Part shown: positions 8,383 to 17,124 of the stretch, piece by piece | Layout of the letters: each line of letters begins with the position of its first letter | Numbering within the stretch: the first letter of the stretch is position 1 | Source of the DNA: Bradyrhizobium campsiandrae | GTDB taxonomy: Bacteria; Pseudomonadota; Alphaproteobacteria; Rhizobiales; Xanthobacteraceae | Length of the DNA: 64,000 nucleotides | Direction: 5' to 3' | NCBI RefSeq assembly: GCF_014529705.1 | Contig: NZ_JAANIH010000042.1 | Location: 1-64,000, forward strand | The notes under the pieces: model-generated | Told to the model about the DNA's origin: nothing | The model's input: only the letters and a program-made list of their open reading frames with translations | Database searches by the model: none | Position numbers and translations under genes: made by a program

Positions 8383-9938
8383 TGACGGTCGAGATCGAAC
8401 AGCTCTCGGATCGCCATTTTCGGCCAGACCCTGCCGGGATTCTGGCCGACACCGCCGCGGCGCGGCAAGGCCATGTGCTGGTTTCGATCAGCACCGCCGC
8501 CGCGAGCACCAAGTCTGGGCAGGATGCGCTCTGGATGCTCACGAATTTGCTCTGTCGGCAGTTCAAACTCGTCACTTCCATCATTTTTGACATTCCTGAC
8601 TTGCCAACGTTCGAGAAGCTCGCGGCTTTCGGGCAGGGCACGAAGTTGCTGCAGACCATGCTCAACTGCGTCCATGCCGTCGCGCACAATCACGTTGTCG
8701 CAAAATCTTACCGGCCGGAGGTGGCCGAGAACGTCACGATTGAACTCCATATCGGCAAGCCTCAAGGGGAGGCGAGGGCGCCGGAACGACTTGTGATTTT
8801 CGCAGATGGTTGGCGCCTATTTATCGGACGCAAATTCCCCGAAGGCGCCTCTACTACGTCAGAATTGTCGATCGGACCCTATCTCGCCGCCTGCTTTGCC
8901 GCTGGCGAAGTATTCAAACGCCTTAGAGGCCTAAAGCCGGGCAAGGGTGAGCTGCTCGGCGTTGATCGAGACCTGCTCCTTTCCGTGTGGTCGTGCGAAG
9001 CCGCCCCTTCATGGGAAGCGCTCGCGCCCGATCCCAAACTGCCGAACATGCCGCTGCCCGATTTCTACATCGCCGGCGCAGGAGCCGTAGCGCAAGCACT
9101 CGCCCTCGGGCTTGCCGGCGTGCCAGGTCTCCGCGGCTTTGCGGTCGCCGCAGATCCGGACACTTTGGATTTGTCGAATGACAATCGCTACGCGCTCAGC
9201 GCCATTGAAAACGACGGTTGGCCGAAATCGCCGATGATGAAGGCATTTTTGGAGCCGCGCGGTCTCAACGTGTTTGCTTATGAGAAGACCTGGCAAGACT
9301 ACGTCAGTGGGTCAGGTAGAGACCACAAACGCGCTGAACTCGAACAGCTCGAACGCCGGTATCTCTACGGCATCATCTTGTCGTGTGTCGACGACAACGG
9401 GCCTCGTCACGCCATCCAAAATCTTTGGCCCGGTCTGATCATCGGGGGCAGCACGCTTGGGCTGACCGCAAAGGTCACCACGTATGACATGCGCGGCGAC
9501 CAGCTTTGCTTGAAGTGCTTCAACGCCGTTATCGACCGAAATGATCGTGTGAAGGCGCGTTTGGACCATGCCCGAACGTTGAATCCGGAAGAGCGCCGTC
9601 AGTATTTTGAAGACCTGAAAATTGATCCGGATAGAGCATCGGAATACCTCGACGATCCGGGCTGCGGGAAACTTGGTGCGCAGGATCTCGACCGATTTGC
9701 TGCCGGTCCGCCAATGATGTCGGTGGGCTTTGTTTCGGTTGCTGCCGGCGTTCTGCTCGCGGCGCAATTCTTGCGCCTTCAGCTTAGCGGTCGCGCGCCG
9801 CTGACGGATCGCGGTGCACTTACTATCGCCAATTTCTATCGTCCGGGCATTCGCATCGTGCGATCAATGCCTGAGGCGACCTGCGATTGCGGGACCCGCC
9901 GTCTTAAAGACTGGCGACGAAACTGGTCTCAGCATTGA
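8382..9938 (+). CDS. bilD: E1-like activating enzyme (ThiF/MoeB fold) with N-terminal domain, BilD-like
   Basis: A 518-aa protein. Residues 1-225 are an N-terminal domain of no named family. Residues 226-500 are the ThiF/E1 Rossmann adenylation domain: nucleotide loop IAGAGAVA (230-236), acidic residues DPD, DNR at 267-269, and SCVDDNGPR at 334-342. Two cysteine pairs, C376/C379 (CLKC) and C501/C503 (CDCG), form a plausible zinc site. C428 in DDPGCGKLG is a candidate thioester cysteine. It would adenylate the UBL C-terminus and load the E2. It ends the conserved four-gene operon. Residue roles are inferred from E1 relatives. Confidence 0.87.
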   Translation: MTVEIEQLSDRHFRPDPAGILADTAAARQGHVLVSISTAAASTKSGQDALWMLTNLLCRQFKLVTSIIFDIPDLPTFEKLAAFGQGTKLLQTMLNCVHAVAHNHVVAKSYRPEVAENVTIELHIGKPQGEARAPERLVIFADGWRLFIGRKFPEGASTTSELSIGPYLAACFAAGEVFKRLRGLKPGKGELLGVDRDLLLSVWSCEAAPSWEALAPDPKLPNMPLPDFYIAGAGAVAQALALGLAGVPGLRGFAVAADPDTLDLSNDNRYALSAIENDGWPKSPMMKAFLEPRGLNVFAYEKTWQDYVSGSGRDHKRAELEQLERRYLYGIILSCVDDNGPRHAIQNLWPGLIIGGSTLGLTAKVTTYDMRGDQLCLKCFNAVIDRNDRVKARLDHARTLNPEERRQYFEDLKIDPDRASEYLDDPGCGKLGAQDLDRFAAGPPMMSVGFVSVAAGVLLAAQFLRLQLSGRAPLTDRGALTIANFYRPGIRIVRSMPEATCDCGTRRLKDWRRNWSQH

Positions 9939-10150
9939 ATTTCATGCAAGACCGCCGGCCGGCACGAGCCGGCTGTCTTCGCTGCAATCGCATTTTGTCC
10001 CAGCCTATGTTTCAAGGAGCGGATTTCGGCCTATGCCGATCCTCGAGTGCTGCGGATCTCCTCCACAAGTTGAGTTCAAGAAATATGGGGCGGTCGCGGT
10101 GCATAGCTGCCAGATATAAGGAACGCCTCGCCCGTGGGCATTCGCGATAG
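9935..10150 (+). CDS. Small Cys-containing open frame after the E1 gene (doubtful)
   Basis: A 71-aa frame whose TTG start overlaps the E1 stop (TTGA), which would couple it to the operon. It contains CLRC near residue 14 and is basic at the C-terminus (ARYKERLARGHSR). No family is recognised, and composition is less protein-like in the second half. It could be a small fifth operon gene, or read-through into degraded sequence, since the same frame continues after its TAG into the remnant at 10151-10582. Confidence 0.25.
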   Translation: MNFMQDRRPARAGCLRCNRILSQPMFQGADFGLCRSSSAADLLHKLSSRNMGRSRCIAARYKERLARGHSR

Positions 10151-10582
10151 GAGCCCGACATCGCCGACCTGCTGCTGGTCGCGCGCGAGGAGTCCGGCGA
10201 CATTCTCTGCGGCCATCTTTCGGGGCTGACGACCAAGGGTGGGCGCGATCCGGTTTTCATGGCGGTGCTCGCCGTGCGGATCAGGGATGCGACGCGGGCC
10301 ATGCTCGAGATCGGCAATGAAGCGGACCAGTACCTCGTGTCGCGCCTCGCCGGGCTTTTCACCGAGATCGATCCGACAACGCTGGCTCTCATCGAAGCGA
10401 ATGCCGGCTACTTCGCGCCGGTCGAGATCGACGCGCGCAACGAGGTCCTGGCCTCGCTGTCCGGCGCCATCGATGGCCCGGGCCAGCTCGTCTCGTCAAA
10501 ACTGCGCCAGCTCTGCACGAGTTTTTCGAAGGACGGGCCGCTCCCGGCTCCGTCAATGGCCGCTGAAAAGCACCGGCAATAA
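10151..10582 (+). pseudogene. Orphan coding remnant lacking an obvious start
   Basis: From the TAG at 10148 the frame stays open to 10582 with strongly coding-like sequence well before any good start (DIADLLLVAREESGDI, then GHLSGLTTKGG). The first ATG is at 10259. The amphipathic helices (FMAVLAVRIRDATRAMLEIG, PTTLALIEANAGYF) suggest a soluble helical protein whose N-terminus has been lost. I do not recognise the family. Its position between the defence operon and the amine oxidase fits a recombination scar. Confidence 0.35.
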
Positions 10583-10611
10583 CTGGACTGAAGCCGTTTT
10601 CGGTGCTCGAT

Positions 10612-12153
10612 TCAAATAAGGCCCTCGTTCCGCGTGATGGCCGATGCCGCAGCCAGCCCCGATTGTAAGGCACCTTCCATGTAGCCGAAAAACGGTAGGC
10701 AGCAGTGCTCACCTGCAAAAACCAGCCGTCCATGGAACGGCCGATTGAGGAACGGACCAATGCGGGTGACTTCGCCGGGAGCGGGGCATGAATAACCGGC
10801 CCTCGTCCAACGCTCGGTGGGCCAGCAGATCAACGTGGGATCGCCGGTCAAATTCCCGGAATACCCGGCAAAGAGCTTTTCAAGCTCGCGCGCATAGTGC
10901 GCATTCAGCGCGTCCTGGCCTGATCCAAGCAGCCGTATCGCTTCCTGGGCGGCGTCTCCCCCGGCGAAGAGACTGAGCTCCACGGTTTGATCCATCATCT
11001 GGATCTGATTATCCGTGCCGTCCCAGGTCATTCCGATCGCATCCGACATGCCGTTTGGTGACAGGCCTGCACCGAACCAGAAGCGGCCTTTGAGCTCGCT
11101 CAGGTATTTGATCGCGAGGCCCATCGACATGTGACAGTCGGATGGAATGGCCGGGGCGATCGTGATGTCTGAAGGGGATGACGCAGTTGGCCACAGGCTG
11201 GGCGGGATGGCGAATACGACATGATCGAATTCAAGCGCGTTGCCGGCTGCGGACGTGAGAACGACTTTATCCTCCCGGATATCGATCCGTGCTATCGGCG
11301 TGTTGGTTGCGACATGGCCGCCTGCGGCCTGGATGCTCTCCGCGAGCTTGAATGCGAGCGTCTGATTGCCTTGCTCGCATTTCACGGTCTCGGACTGGGT
11401 AAAGTAATCGTCGGGCTTGCCATGAAGCCCGCCACCGCGAATGGCGGCGAGGTTGGCGAGCAGGCTTTGGCGGTTGGTGGGGGCGCCGTTGGTGTTGCCG
11501 AACTGGGCTTCCAGCGCGTTCTTTGCAAGCCTGCTGCAATCCTGCTTTTCGATCCAGTCCGCCAGGCTCGTCCGATCGAGATCGTGCGCGTGCGGGGTGT
11601 CCCAGCATCTATACGGGTCTGCCAGCTTTCTCGCTTCTGCGCAGATCTTCGCGATCACCGGCTCCATGTCGTCGTAGACTTGCTTGGTCTCTTTCGGCGA
11701 GAGCACCTGGCCGTCCAGCGACAGCGGCATATCGAGATTGAGGGACGTGAACGCTTCCTCCGTGGTGAGCACGCTCAATCCAAGACCGAACTGCTTGGCA
11801 AGCAGCAGCCAGGTTAAGTGATTGTATCCGATCAACTCGGCCCCGGCCTCGATCAGGCGGTGGGATGACGTGTGAAATTGGGTCCATACGCGGCCGCCGA
11901 CGCGATCGCGCGCCTCGAAAACCTGGACTGTGCATGTTCGCGACAGGGTATGGCCGGCCATGAGGCCCGCGAACCCAGCACCGACGACGGCAACGCGCGT
12001 CTTCTTGTCTGCCCGTTCACGAGCGAACATGATATTTGCGTCGAACGTCTGCGCGAAGTTCGCAATCCTGTTCTGCAGGTCGCGCTGGCGCTGAAAGGCC
12101 GGCGCCCTGGTGCCAAAGCGCTGGTCGAGCCGCGCGTAGAGTGAACGAGCCAT
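10612..12153 (-). CDS. FAD-dependent amine oxidase
   Basis: A 513-aa flavoprotein. After a roughly 50-residue leader comes the dinucleotide-binding signature VAVVGAGFAGLMAGHTL (about 53-69), then EARDRVGGRVW, the classic monoamine-oxidase/polyamine-oxidase second motif. The C-terminus carries LVFAGEHCCLPFFGYMEGA, the FAD-contacting end of the family. It oxidises a primary or secondary amine, or an amino acid, producing peroxide; the substrate is unknown. No signal peptide is visible. It diverges from the gene pair at 12545-14281, which begins a peroxidase-like protein, so a linked oxidase/peroxidase function is possible. Confidence 0.88.
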   Translation of the reverse strand: MARSLYARLDQRFGTRAPAFQRQRDLQNRIANFAQTFDANIMFARERADKKTRVAVVGAGFAGLMAGHTLSRTCTVQVFEARDRVGGRVWTQFHTSSHRLIEAGAELIGYNHLTWLLLAKQFGLGLSVLTTEEAFTSLNLDMPLSLDGQVLSPKETKQVYDDMEPVIAKICAEARKLADPYRCWDTPHAHDLDRTSLADWIEKQDCSRLAKNALEAQFGNTNGAPTNRQSLLANLAAIRGGGLHGKPDDYFTQSETVKCEQGNQTLAFKLAESIQAAGGHVATNTPIARIDIREDKVVLTSAAGNALEFDHVVFAIPPSLWPTASSPSDITIAPAIPSDCHMSMGLAIKYLSELKGRFWFGAGLSPNGMSDAIGMTWDGTDNQIQMMDQTVELSLFAGGDAAQEAIRLLGSGQDALNAHYARELEKLFAGYSGNLTGDPTLICWPTERWTRAGYSCPAPGEVTRIGPFLNRPFHGRLVFAGEHCCLPFFGYMEGALQSGLAAASAITRNEGLI

Positions 12154-12544
12154 GGTGTCTCCGTCCTGGACGACGTCGGATCGCGCATCGGAAAAGCTGC
12201 GCTCTCCTCGACGCGAGTGAGGCGATGGCGCCGCCGGGGTACACGTTGCACAGCTGGGGTTTTCAAAAGGAAAGCGGTTGTCAACGGCAGCGACGTGTGC
12301 AACTTATAGCTGATCAATGGGAATGGCTCTAGTGGCCGGGCGGGGTAGCCCAGCGATCTTTGGCGCATGACCATAATATTTTTGTCGGCGTATTTGTGCT
12401 GACCGGCCCGGCGAGAGAGCGCCAGCGGTCATGGATTTTGGATGACGCGTTTGAGGCTGCGGACAGATTTTTGGGCGCGATGCCGGCAGCGGCGGATCAT
12501 TGTTTCTGATGGGGTAATGTCCCGCACATAGCGGAGGAGCACTC
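12154..12544. other. Divergent intergenic region
   Basis: 391 bases between the amine oxidase start and the 456-aa gene. It has a short AT-rich patch near 12365-12390 but no open frame with coding character, no repeat and no RNA gene that I can identify. GGAGGAGC just before ATG 12545 is the ribosome site of the next gene. Confidence 0.4.
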
Positions 12545-13915
12545 ATGTCAATTTTGCGCAGGTTCGACCCGCCGGCGTATCTGACCGATCTCGATCATGT
12601 CCCCGGCGGTCGCCAGCAATGGGATGAGTTTGTCAGCCTCTGCTTCAAATCCTCGATCGATGTTCAGAACGCTGTTCTTTCATCGGACCAAACGAAGCCC
12701 GGCACCGTCCAGTTCTTCGATCCCAAGCAATACGATGCCAAGACGACGCTCGTTGAGCAGCCGATTGTCTGGAACGCCTTTCCCAAGACCCTGATCCTAA
12801 AATTCGGGCGCGACCGCGCGCTCCAGGAGGCTGACAGCCTGTGGCCACTCTCGCCTTATGATGCCTATCATAAACCCTACGATAGTGCGCTGCCGGCCCA
12901 GCGGCTGATGCTGGCAAAAACGAAGGTCTGGTTCCGGCCGCTCGATGAATATTGCGAATGGTTCGTCGAGCGCGACCCTGCCACCGGACGGATCGCGCGA
13001 GTCACCTTCACGTCCGAACCGCCCGAATACTGGACCGCGATCTTCGGTGGGAGCGTCAACATCGATGACGGCGTGTCCTATCGTTTCTCCGGCAACCCTG
13101 AATACGCCGCCCACCTCTATCGTGAGCTCACGGGCAAGCCGGTCGAGGTCGACGACCTCCGGGTCAAGGTGCCGTTTGGGGGCCTGCAGGTGGGCGACTA
13201 CAACCCCAACAATAAGTGGAACACGACCCACGGCATTGCGCATCTGAATTGCCCGCCGAATTCGATCGGAGCCGAGATCAGGCTGGGTGCAGACGCTACG
13301 ATCTTGCGGCAACGGCACGATGGAACGCCGGTCACATCGTCAGACGAACTCATCTGTTGTTCGCGCTATGGCGGCGCCAACCGGAACAGCGATCCCACGA
13401 TTGGGGCCACCGTCAATGCACTCGCGCGACTGAAAGCGATGGTAACGCTCGTCAACCCGGTCGGTCTTTACATGGATGATATCGACCTGACGGGGTGGGA
13501 GCTCCCGGACGGGATAGCGCCACCCGAATGTATCCGCATCGTGAGGGGCGAGCCCGGCCGGATCGAGCGGCTGGTCGTCGAGGTGCCGCCCGAAACGGGG
13601 CGCTCGCTGAGTGATCTCATGATCGGCGGTGTGCCGTTGCGGTGGGGCGGGCAAATCGCCGAATGCATCACTGTCAAACTCGTCGGTGGCGCAACTGACC
13701 TGCGCACCGTGTCCAACGACAGGATCGAATGCGTCGGCCAAGCGTGCGTACTCCGTTCGGACACGCGCCTTCTGCGTGCCATCGATATCGGCACAAACAT
13801 TCCACCGGGTTTGATGCCGGCTTTCTCGGAGCCGCATAGCCACGACGGCCGCGGCGCCGGCCCTGCCGTGGTCGCAACTCTCAACTATTCGCGCCGGGCG
13901 CATGGGGGCATCTGA
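12545..13915 (+). CDS. Conserved-looking protein of unknown function, 456 aa
   Basis: A well-formed coding gene with an excellent ribosome site (cggaggagc). It is soluble, with no signal peptide or membrane segment. Sequence is rich in Trp/Tyr/Pro with stretches such as WNAFPKTLILKFGRDRALQEAD, YRFSGNPEYAAHLYRELTG and FGGLQVGDYNPNNKWNT. The C-terminus contains FSEPHSHDGRG. I do not recognise a domain. The stop overlaps the start of a DyP-peroxidase-like frame (TGATGG), and it is divergent to an amine oxidase, so a role in an oxidative pathway is suggested by context only. Confidence 0.75.
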   Translation: MSILRRFDPPAYLTDLDHVPGGRQQWDEFVSLCFKSSIDVQNAVLSSDQTKPGTVQFFDPKQYDAKTTLVEQPIVWNAFPKTLILKFGRDRALQEADSLWPLSPYDAYHKPYDSALPAQRLMLAKTKVWFRPLDEYCEWFVERDPATGRIARVTFTSEPPEYWTAIFGGSVNIDDGVSYRFSGNPEYAAHLYRELTGKPVEVDDLRVKVPFGGLQVGDYNPNNKWNTTHGIAHLNCPPNSIGAEIRLGADATILRQRHDGTPVTSSDELICCSRYGGANRNSDPTIGATVNALARLKAMVTLVNPVGLYMDDIDLTGWELPDGIAPPECIRIVRGEPGRIERLVVEVPPETGRSLSDLMIGGVPLRWGGQIAECITVKLVGGATDLRTVSNDRIECVGQACVLRSDTRLLRAIDIGTNIPPGLMPAFSEPHSHDGRGAGPAVVATLNYSRRAHGGI

Positions 13916-14281
13916 TGGCCAGGAGAGCAGTCGTCGCCGGCAAGAAGCCGATGGTCGCCGACACGAAGCCACGTGCAATGGCTCCGATAGAGCCCGTACT
14001 GGAACTGGATGACATCCAGGGAATCGCGGCTCCCGGCTTTCTCAAGCCGCATCATGCCCTGGTCTATCTCCGGCTGCCCGAAGCGATCGCGCAGCTAATT
14101 ACAATCCGCGAACATCTGGCCGCCATGGTTTCCGCCGGGGCGATCGCTTGGCGGCAAAATCTTCGAAATATCGATCGACAAGCTCGTCGACGATCACATG
14201 CTGCTCGGCAGAGGCCTCTCGCTCGGCGCGATAGGCGTCTTGATGCGGCCGGGCATACGTAAGGAACGATCAGAGCTCTGA
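13915..14281 (+). pseudogene. Truncated, frameshifted DyP-type peroxidase N-terminus
   Basis: Residues about 30-55 of the first frame (LELDDIQGIAAPGFLKPHHA, then LVYLRLPEAI) match the opening of dye-decolourising peroxidases. That frame degenerates into Arg-rich sequence near 14145, while the neighbouring frame becomes protein-like (LGGKIFEISIDKLVDDHMLL, then SLGAIGVLMRPGI) and stops at 14279-14281. A full DyP is 300 aa or more and contains the heme GxxDG motif, which is absent here. The best reading is a fragment with a frameshift or a junction to unrelated sequence. Confidence 0.45.
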
Positions 14282-14585
14282 AGATTGCTTCCGGAGCAGG
14301 GGGGCACCGGCGAGAACGTACTTAAGATTGGAAATCAAGGGCGCGCCATCTGACAACAGTTTTGCCCGAAGCTGAATTGCTGAACGCAGAAAACTAACTT
14401 CCTGCCGATGAAGCCGCGAACAGCGGCAGTTCCTTTTCAACCCGGCTTGCGCCTGCAAAGTGGGGTTTGCCACAGCAAAATGCGGGAAGCCGAGCCTTTC
14501 AGCTTGACCCTTCAAAAATGCTTGTTCTAATTTTGTTCTCAGAGGGCCCATGCTGATTCTGCAGGCTCGCAGCCGGCCAGGAAAC

Positions 14586-15995
14586 ATGCACGAGATCATC
14601 TGTCCCCACTGTGCGAAGGCCTTCAAGGTCGACGAGTCCGGCTATGCCGAGATTCTGAAGCAGGTCCGTGACACGGATTTCGCACAGCAACTTCATGAAC
14701 GCCTGGAATTAGCCGAGTGTGACAAGCAGAGCGCTGTTGAACTGGCCAAGGCCCAGCTGAGCAACGATCTGCAGAAGACTGCGGCCGCGAAGGATGCAGA
14801 AATCCGGCAGTTGAAGTCCAAGCTTGAGGGAAGCGAGGTCACCCAGAAGCTTGCTGTCACCGAGGCGCTCAGCGCCGTGGAAAAAGAGCGTGACAGGCTA
14901 GCGAACGCGCTGGCCGAGTCCCAGCGCGAAAAGAAAGCGGCCGCCGAGCTTGCTGAAGCGCTTCTAGCCAGTGAGCAGCACAAAATTGCCGCTGCCAAGG
15001 AAAGGGAAATCCAGGAGCTGAAGGCCAAGCTCCAGGCGCTCGAGTTTGAGAAAAAGCTTGCCTTGTCAGAAGCGGTCGTCGCCCTCGAAAAAGAGCGCGA
15101 TGAGCTGAAGAACGGCATCAAACAGGTGCAGCTTGAAAAACAGCTCTCTGAGCAGTCGCTGAAGGACAAGTACGAAACGCAAATCAAGGATCGCGATGAC
15201 GCGATTGAGCGCCTTAAGGATATGAAGGCCCGCCTCTCGACCAAGATGGTCGGGGAGACCCTCGAACAGCACTGCGAGACCGAATTCAACCGGGTGCGGT
15301 CAATGGCATTTCCGCGGGCGTATTTCGAGAAAGACAACGACGCGCGGACCGGCAGCAAGGGCGATTACATCTTCCGGGACTCGGACGAGGTCGGCAGCGA
15401 GATCATCTCGATTATGTTCGAGATGAAGAACGAGAGCGACAAAACCGCGACGAAAAGCAAGAACGAAGATTTTCTGAAGGAGCTCGACCGGGACCGGAGC
15501 GAGAAGGGCTGCGAATACGCCATCCTGGTCTCATTGCTTGAACCGGACAGCGAACTTTACAATGCCGGCATCGTCGACGTCTTCCACCGTTACCCGAAAA
15601 TGTATGTTATCCGGCCGCAGTTCTTCTTGCCGATGATCACGCTCTTGCGGAATGCGGCCATCAACTCGCTCAAGTACAAAGCCGAGCTTGCGCTTGTGAG
15701 AGCGCAGAATATCGACATCACGCAGTTTGAAAGTCAGCTAGAGACGTTTAAGACGGCATTCTCGAAGAACTACGATCTTGCTTCCAGGCATTTCCAAACC
15801 GCGATCGCCGAGATCGATAAGTCCATCGATCATCTCCAAAAAACAAAGGATGCATTGATCGGTGCAGACCGCAATCTCCGCCTCGCGAACGACAAGGCGC
15901 AGGACGTGACGATCAAGAAGCTGACCCGGGGCAATCCGACGATGGCGGCGAAATTTGCTGAGCTAAAGAGCCCGCCCGCTGAAGCTGCGGAGTGA
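14586..15995 (+). CDS. DUF2130-family coiled-coil protein
   Basis: About 469 aa. The N-terminus carries a CPHC motif (EIICPHCAKAFKVDESGYAE) typical of DUF2130, followed by a roughly 200-residue Glu/Lys/Ala coiled coil (about 35-230). The conserved DUF2130 C-terminal domain has landmarks VGETLEQHCETEFNRVR, ENDARTGSKGDYIFRD, IMFEMKNE and EYAILVSLL. The acidic/basic pattern GDYIF...FEMKNE (D-x-E-x-K) resembles a PD-(D/E)xK nuclease core, a relation proposed for this family by pattern only. ATG 14586 is preferred over ATG 14550 because the family starts at this Met. It stands alone, flanked by long gaps. Confidence 0.85.
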   Translation: MHEIICPHCAKAFKVDESGYAEILKQVRDTDFAQQLHERLELAECDKQSAVELAKAQLSNDLQKTAAAKDAEIRQLKSKLEGSEVTQKLAVTEALSAVEKERDRLANALAESQREKKAAAELAEALLASEQHKIAAAKEREIQELKAKLQALEFEKKLALSEAVVALEKERDELKNGIKQVQLEKQLSEQSLKDKYETQIKDRDDAIERLKDMKARLSTKMVGETLEQHCETEFNRVRSMAFPRAYFEKDNDARTGSKGDYIFRDSDEVGSEIISIMFEMKNESDKTATKSKNEDFLKELDRDRSEKGCEYAILVSLLEPDSELYNAGIVDVFHRYPKMYVIRPQFFLPMITLLRNAAINSLKYKAELALVRAQNIDITQFESQLETFKTAFSKNYDLASRHFQTAIAEIDKSIDHLQKTKDALIGADRNLRLANDKAQDVTIKKLTRGNPTMAAKFAELKSPPAEAAE

Positions 15996-16566
15996 GGCAG
16001 GCAGGAGCCAGGCAAAACAAACGTGATGTGAAACCGATTGGCGATTTTGCGGCGCTGCCACTAACAAGATAATCCATCTTCGGATAACAAGAATTTATTC
16101 CATAATCTATCTTATGCGAATAGGGATTCAAGGCCGTCGTCGAGGCACCTGTCGAGCCGTCGCCCTCTGGGCCTGCCGGCTCAAACTGGGAGAAAAATTT
16201 CGAAGTCCACGATTTCGCGGGTCACTGTCCGCTTAGGATCCTCTCGTCGATCCATCGAGAATAGAGCACGACGAACATCGTTCGCGCTTCGCCGGTGGCC
16301 TTCCAGCCCGCTTCTCGAAGCTTTGATTGAGCGCTCGAGCGCAAGGCGGACATGTCCAGTTCGCAGTCAAGCCTACGGACCAGGGAGCGGGCAATTTTGC
16401 CGGGAGCGTCCCATGCCGACACCTCCGTCCAATGGCTTGGATAAACGTCATATTCGTTGTAGATCGAGTGTTCTAAATCTGATCGTCAACATACCGCGAC
16501 CGGCAAGGGAGAACCATCCAGACGCTGGCGCAGCAGCGCAACTACGATTCGCGAGGGGGCGAAGGC
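15996..16566. other. Long intergenic stretch upstream of the sigma factor
   Basis: 571 bases. An AT-rich patch with imperfect dyads lies at 16060-16115. A weak minus-strand open frame at 16222-16422 (66 aa, ending VVLYSRWIDERILSGQ) has some coding character but no clear ribosome site and may be a remnant. The sigma-factor promoter must lie here, but I could not identify it. Confidence 0.35.
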
Positions 16567-17124
16567 TTGAAGATTAGCGACCGTGACGGGGAATGGTCGG
16601 TCTGGATGCGAGCTGCGATCGAGGGCGACGCGGAGGCGTACCACCGGTTTCTTGTTTCCGTCACCCCGTGTTTGCGGTCGATGGCTTGTCGCCGCTGCCG
16701 CATCGTCGGCGTCGCGGAGACTGAAGCAGAAGATATTGTGCAGGAAGTGCTCCTCACAATCCATCTCAAGCGCACAACGTGGGACCCGTCGCGTCCGATT
16801 CGTCCGTGGATCGCCGCAATCACGCGCAACAAGTTCGTCGATGCCCTGCGTCGTCGCGGTCGGCATGTCGTTGTCCCGATCGATGACTTCCTCGAAATTC
16901 TTGGCGAGGAGGAGAAGGATGACGGGCTGTCGGCCCGCGAAATGGACAGATTGCTGTCGCAGTTGAAGACGCAGCAACGGGCAATCGTGCAATCAGTCTC
17001 CATCGAGGGAAATAGTATTAAGGACACGGCCGCGCAATTGAAGATGAGCGAGGGTGCTGTTCGGGTTGCGCTTCACCGCGCGCTTAAAATGCTGGCATCG
17101 CTCTATCGGAGTCATGAAGCTTGA
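16567..17124 (+). CDS. ECF-type RNA polymerase sigma factor
   Basis: A 185-aa sigma-70 family member with only regions 2 and 4. Region 2 (about 25-100) contains AEDIVQEVLLTIH and RPIRPWIAAITRNKFVDALRRRGR. Region 4 (about 130-178) contains TQQRAIVQS and the helix-turn-helix IKDTAAQLKMSEGAVRVALHRALK. TTG is taken as the start because GAGGGGG lies 7 bases upstream. Its stop overlaps the start of an NrsF-like membrane protein, the anti-sigma partner in alphaproteobacterial SigF-type systems that respond to metal or oxidative stress. Confidence 0.9.
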   Translation: MKISDRDGEWSVWMRAAIEGDAEAYHRFLVSVTPCLRSMACRRCRIVGVAETEAEDIVQEVLLTIHLKRTTWDPSRPIRPWIAAITRNKFVDALRRRGRHVVVPIDDFLEILGEEEKDDGLSAREMDRLLSQLKTQQRAIVQSVSIEGNSIKDTAAQLKMSEGAVRVALHRALKMLASLYRSHEA

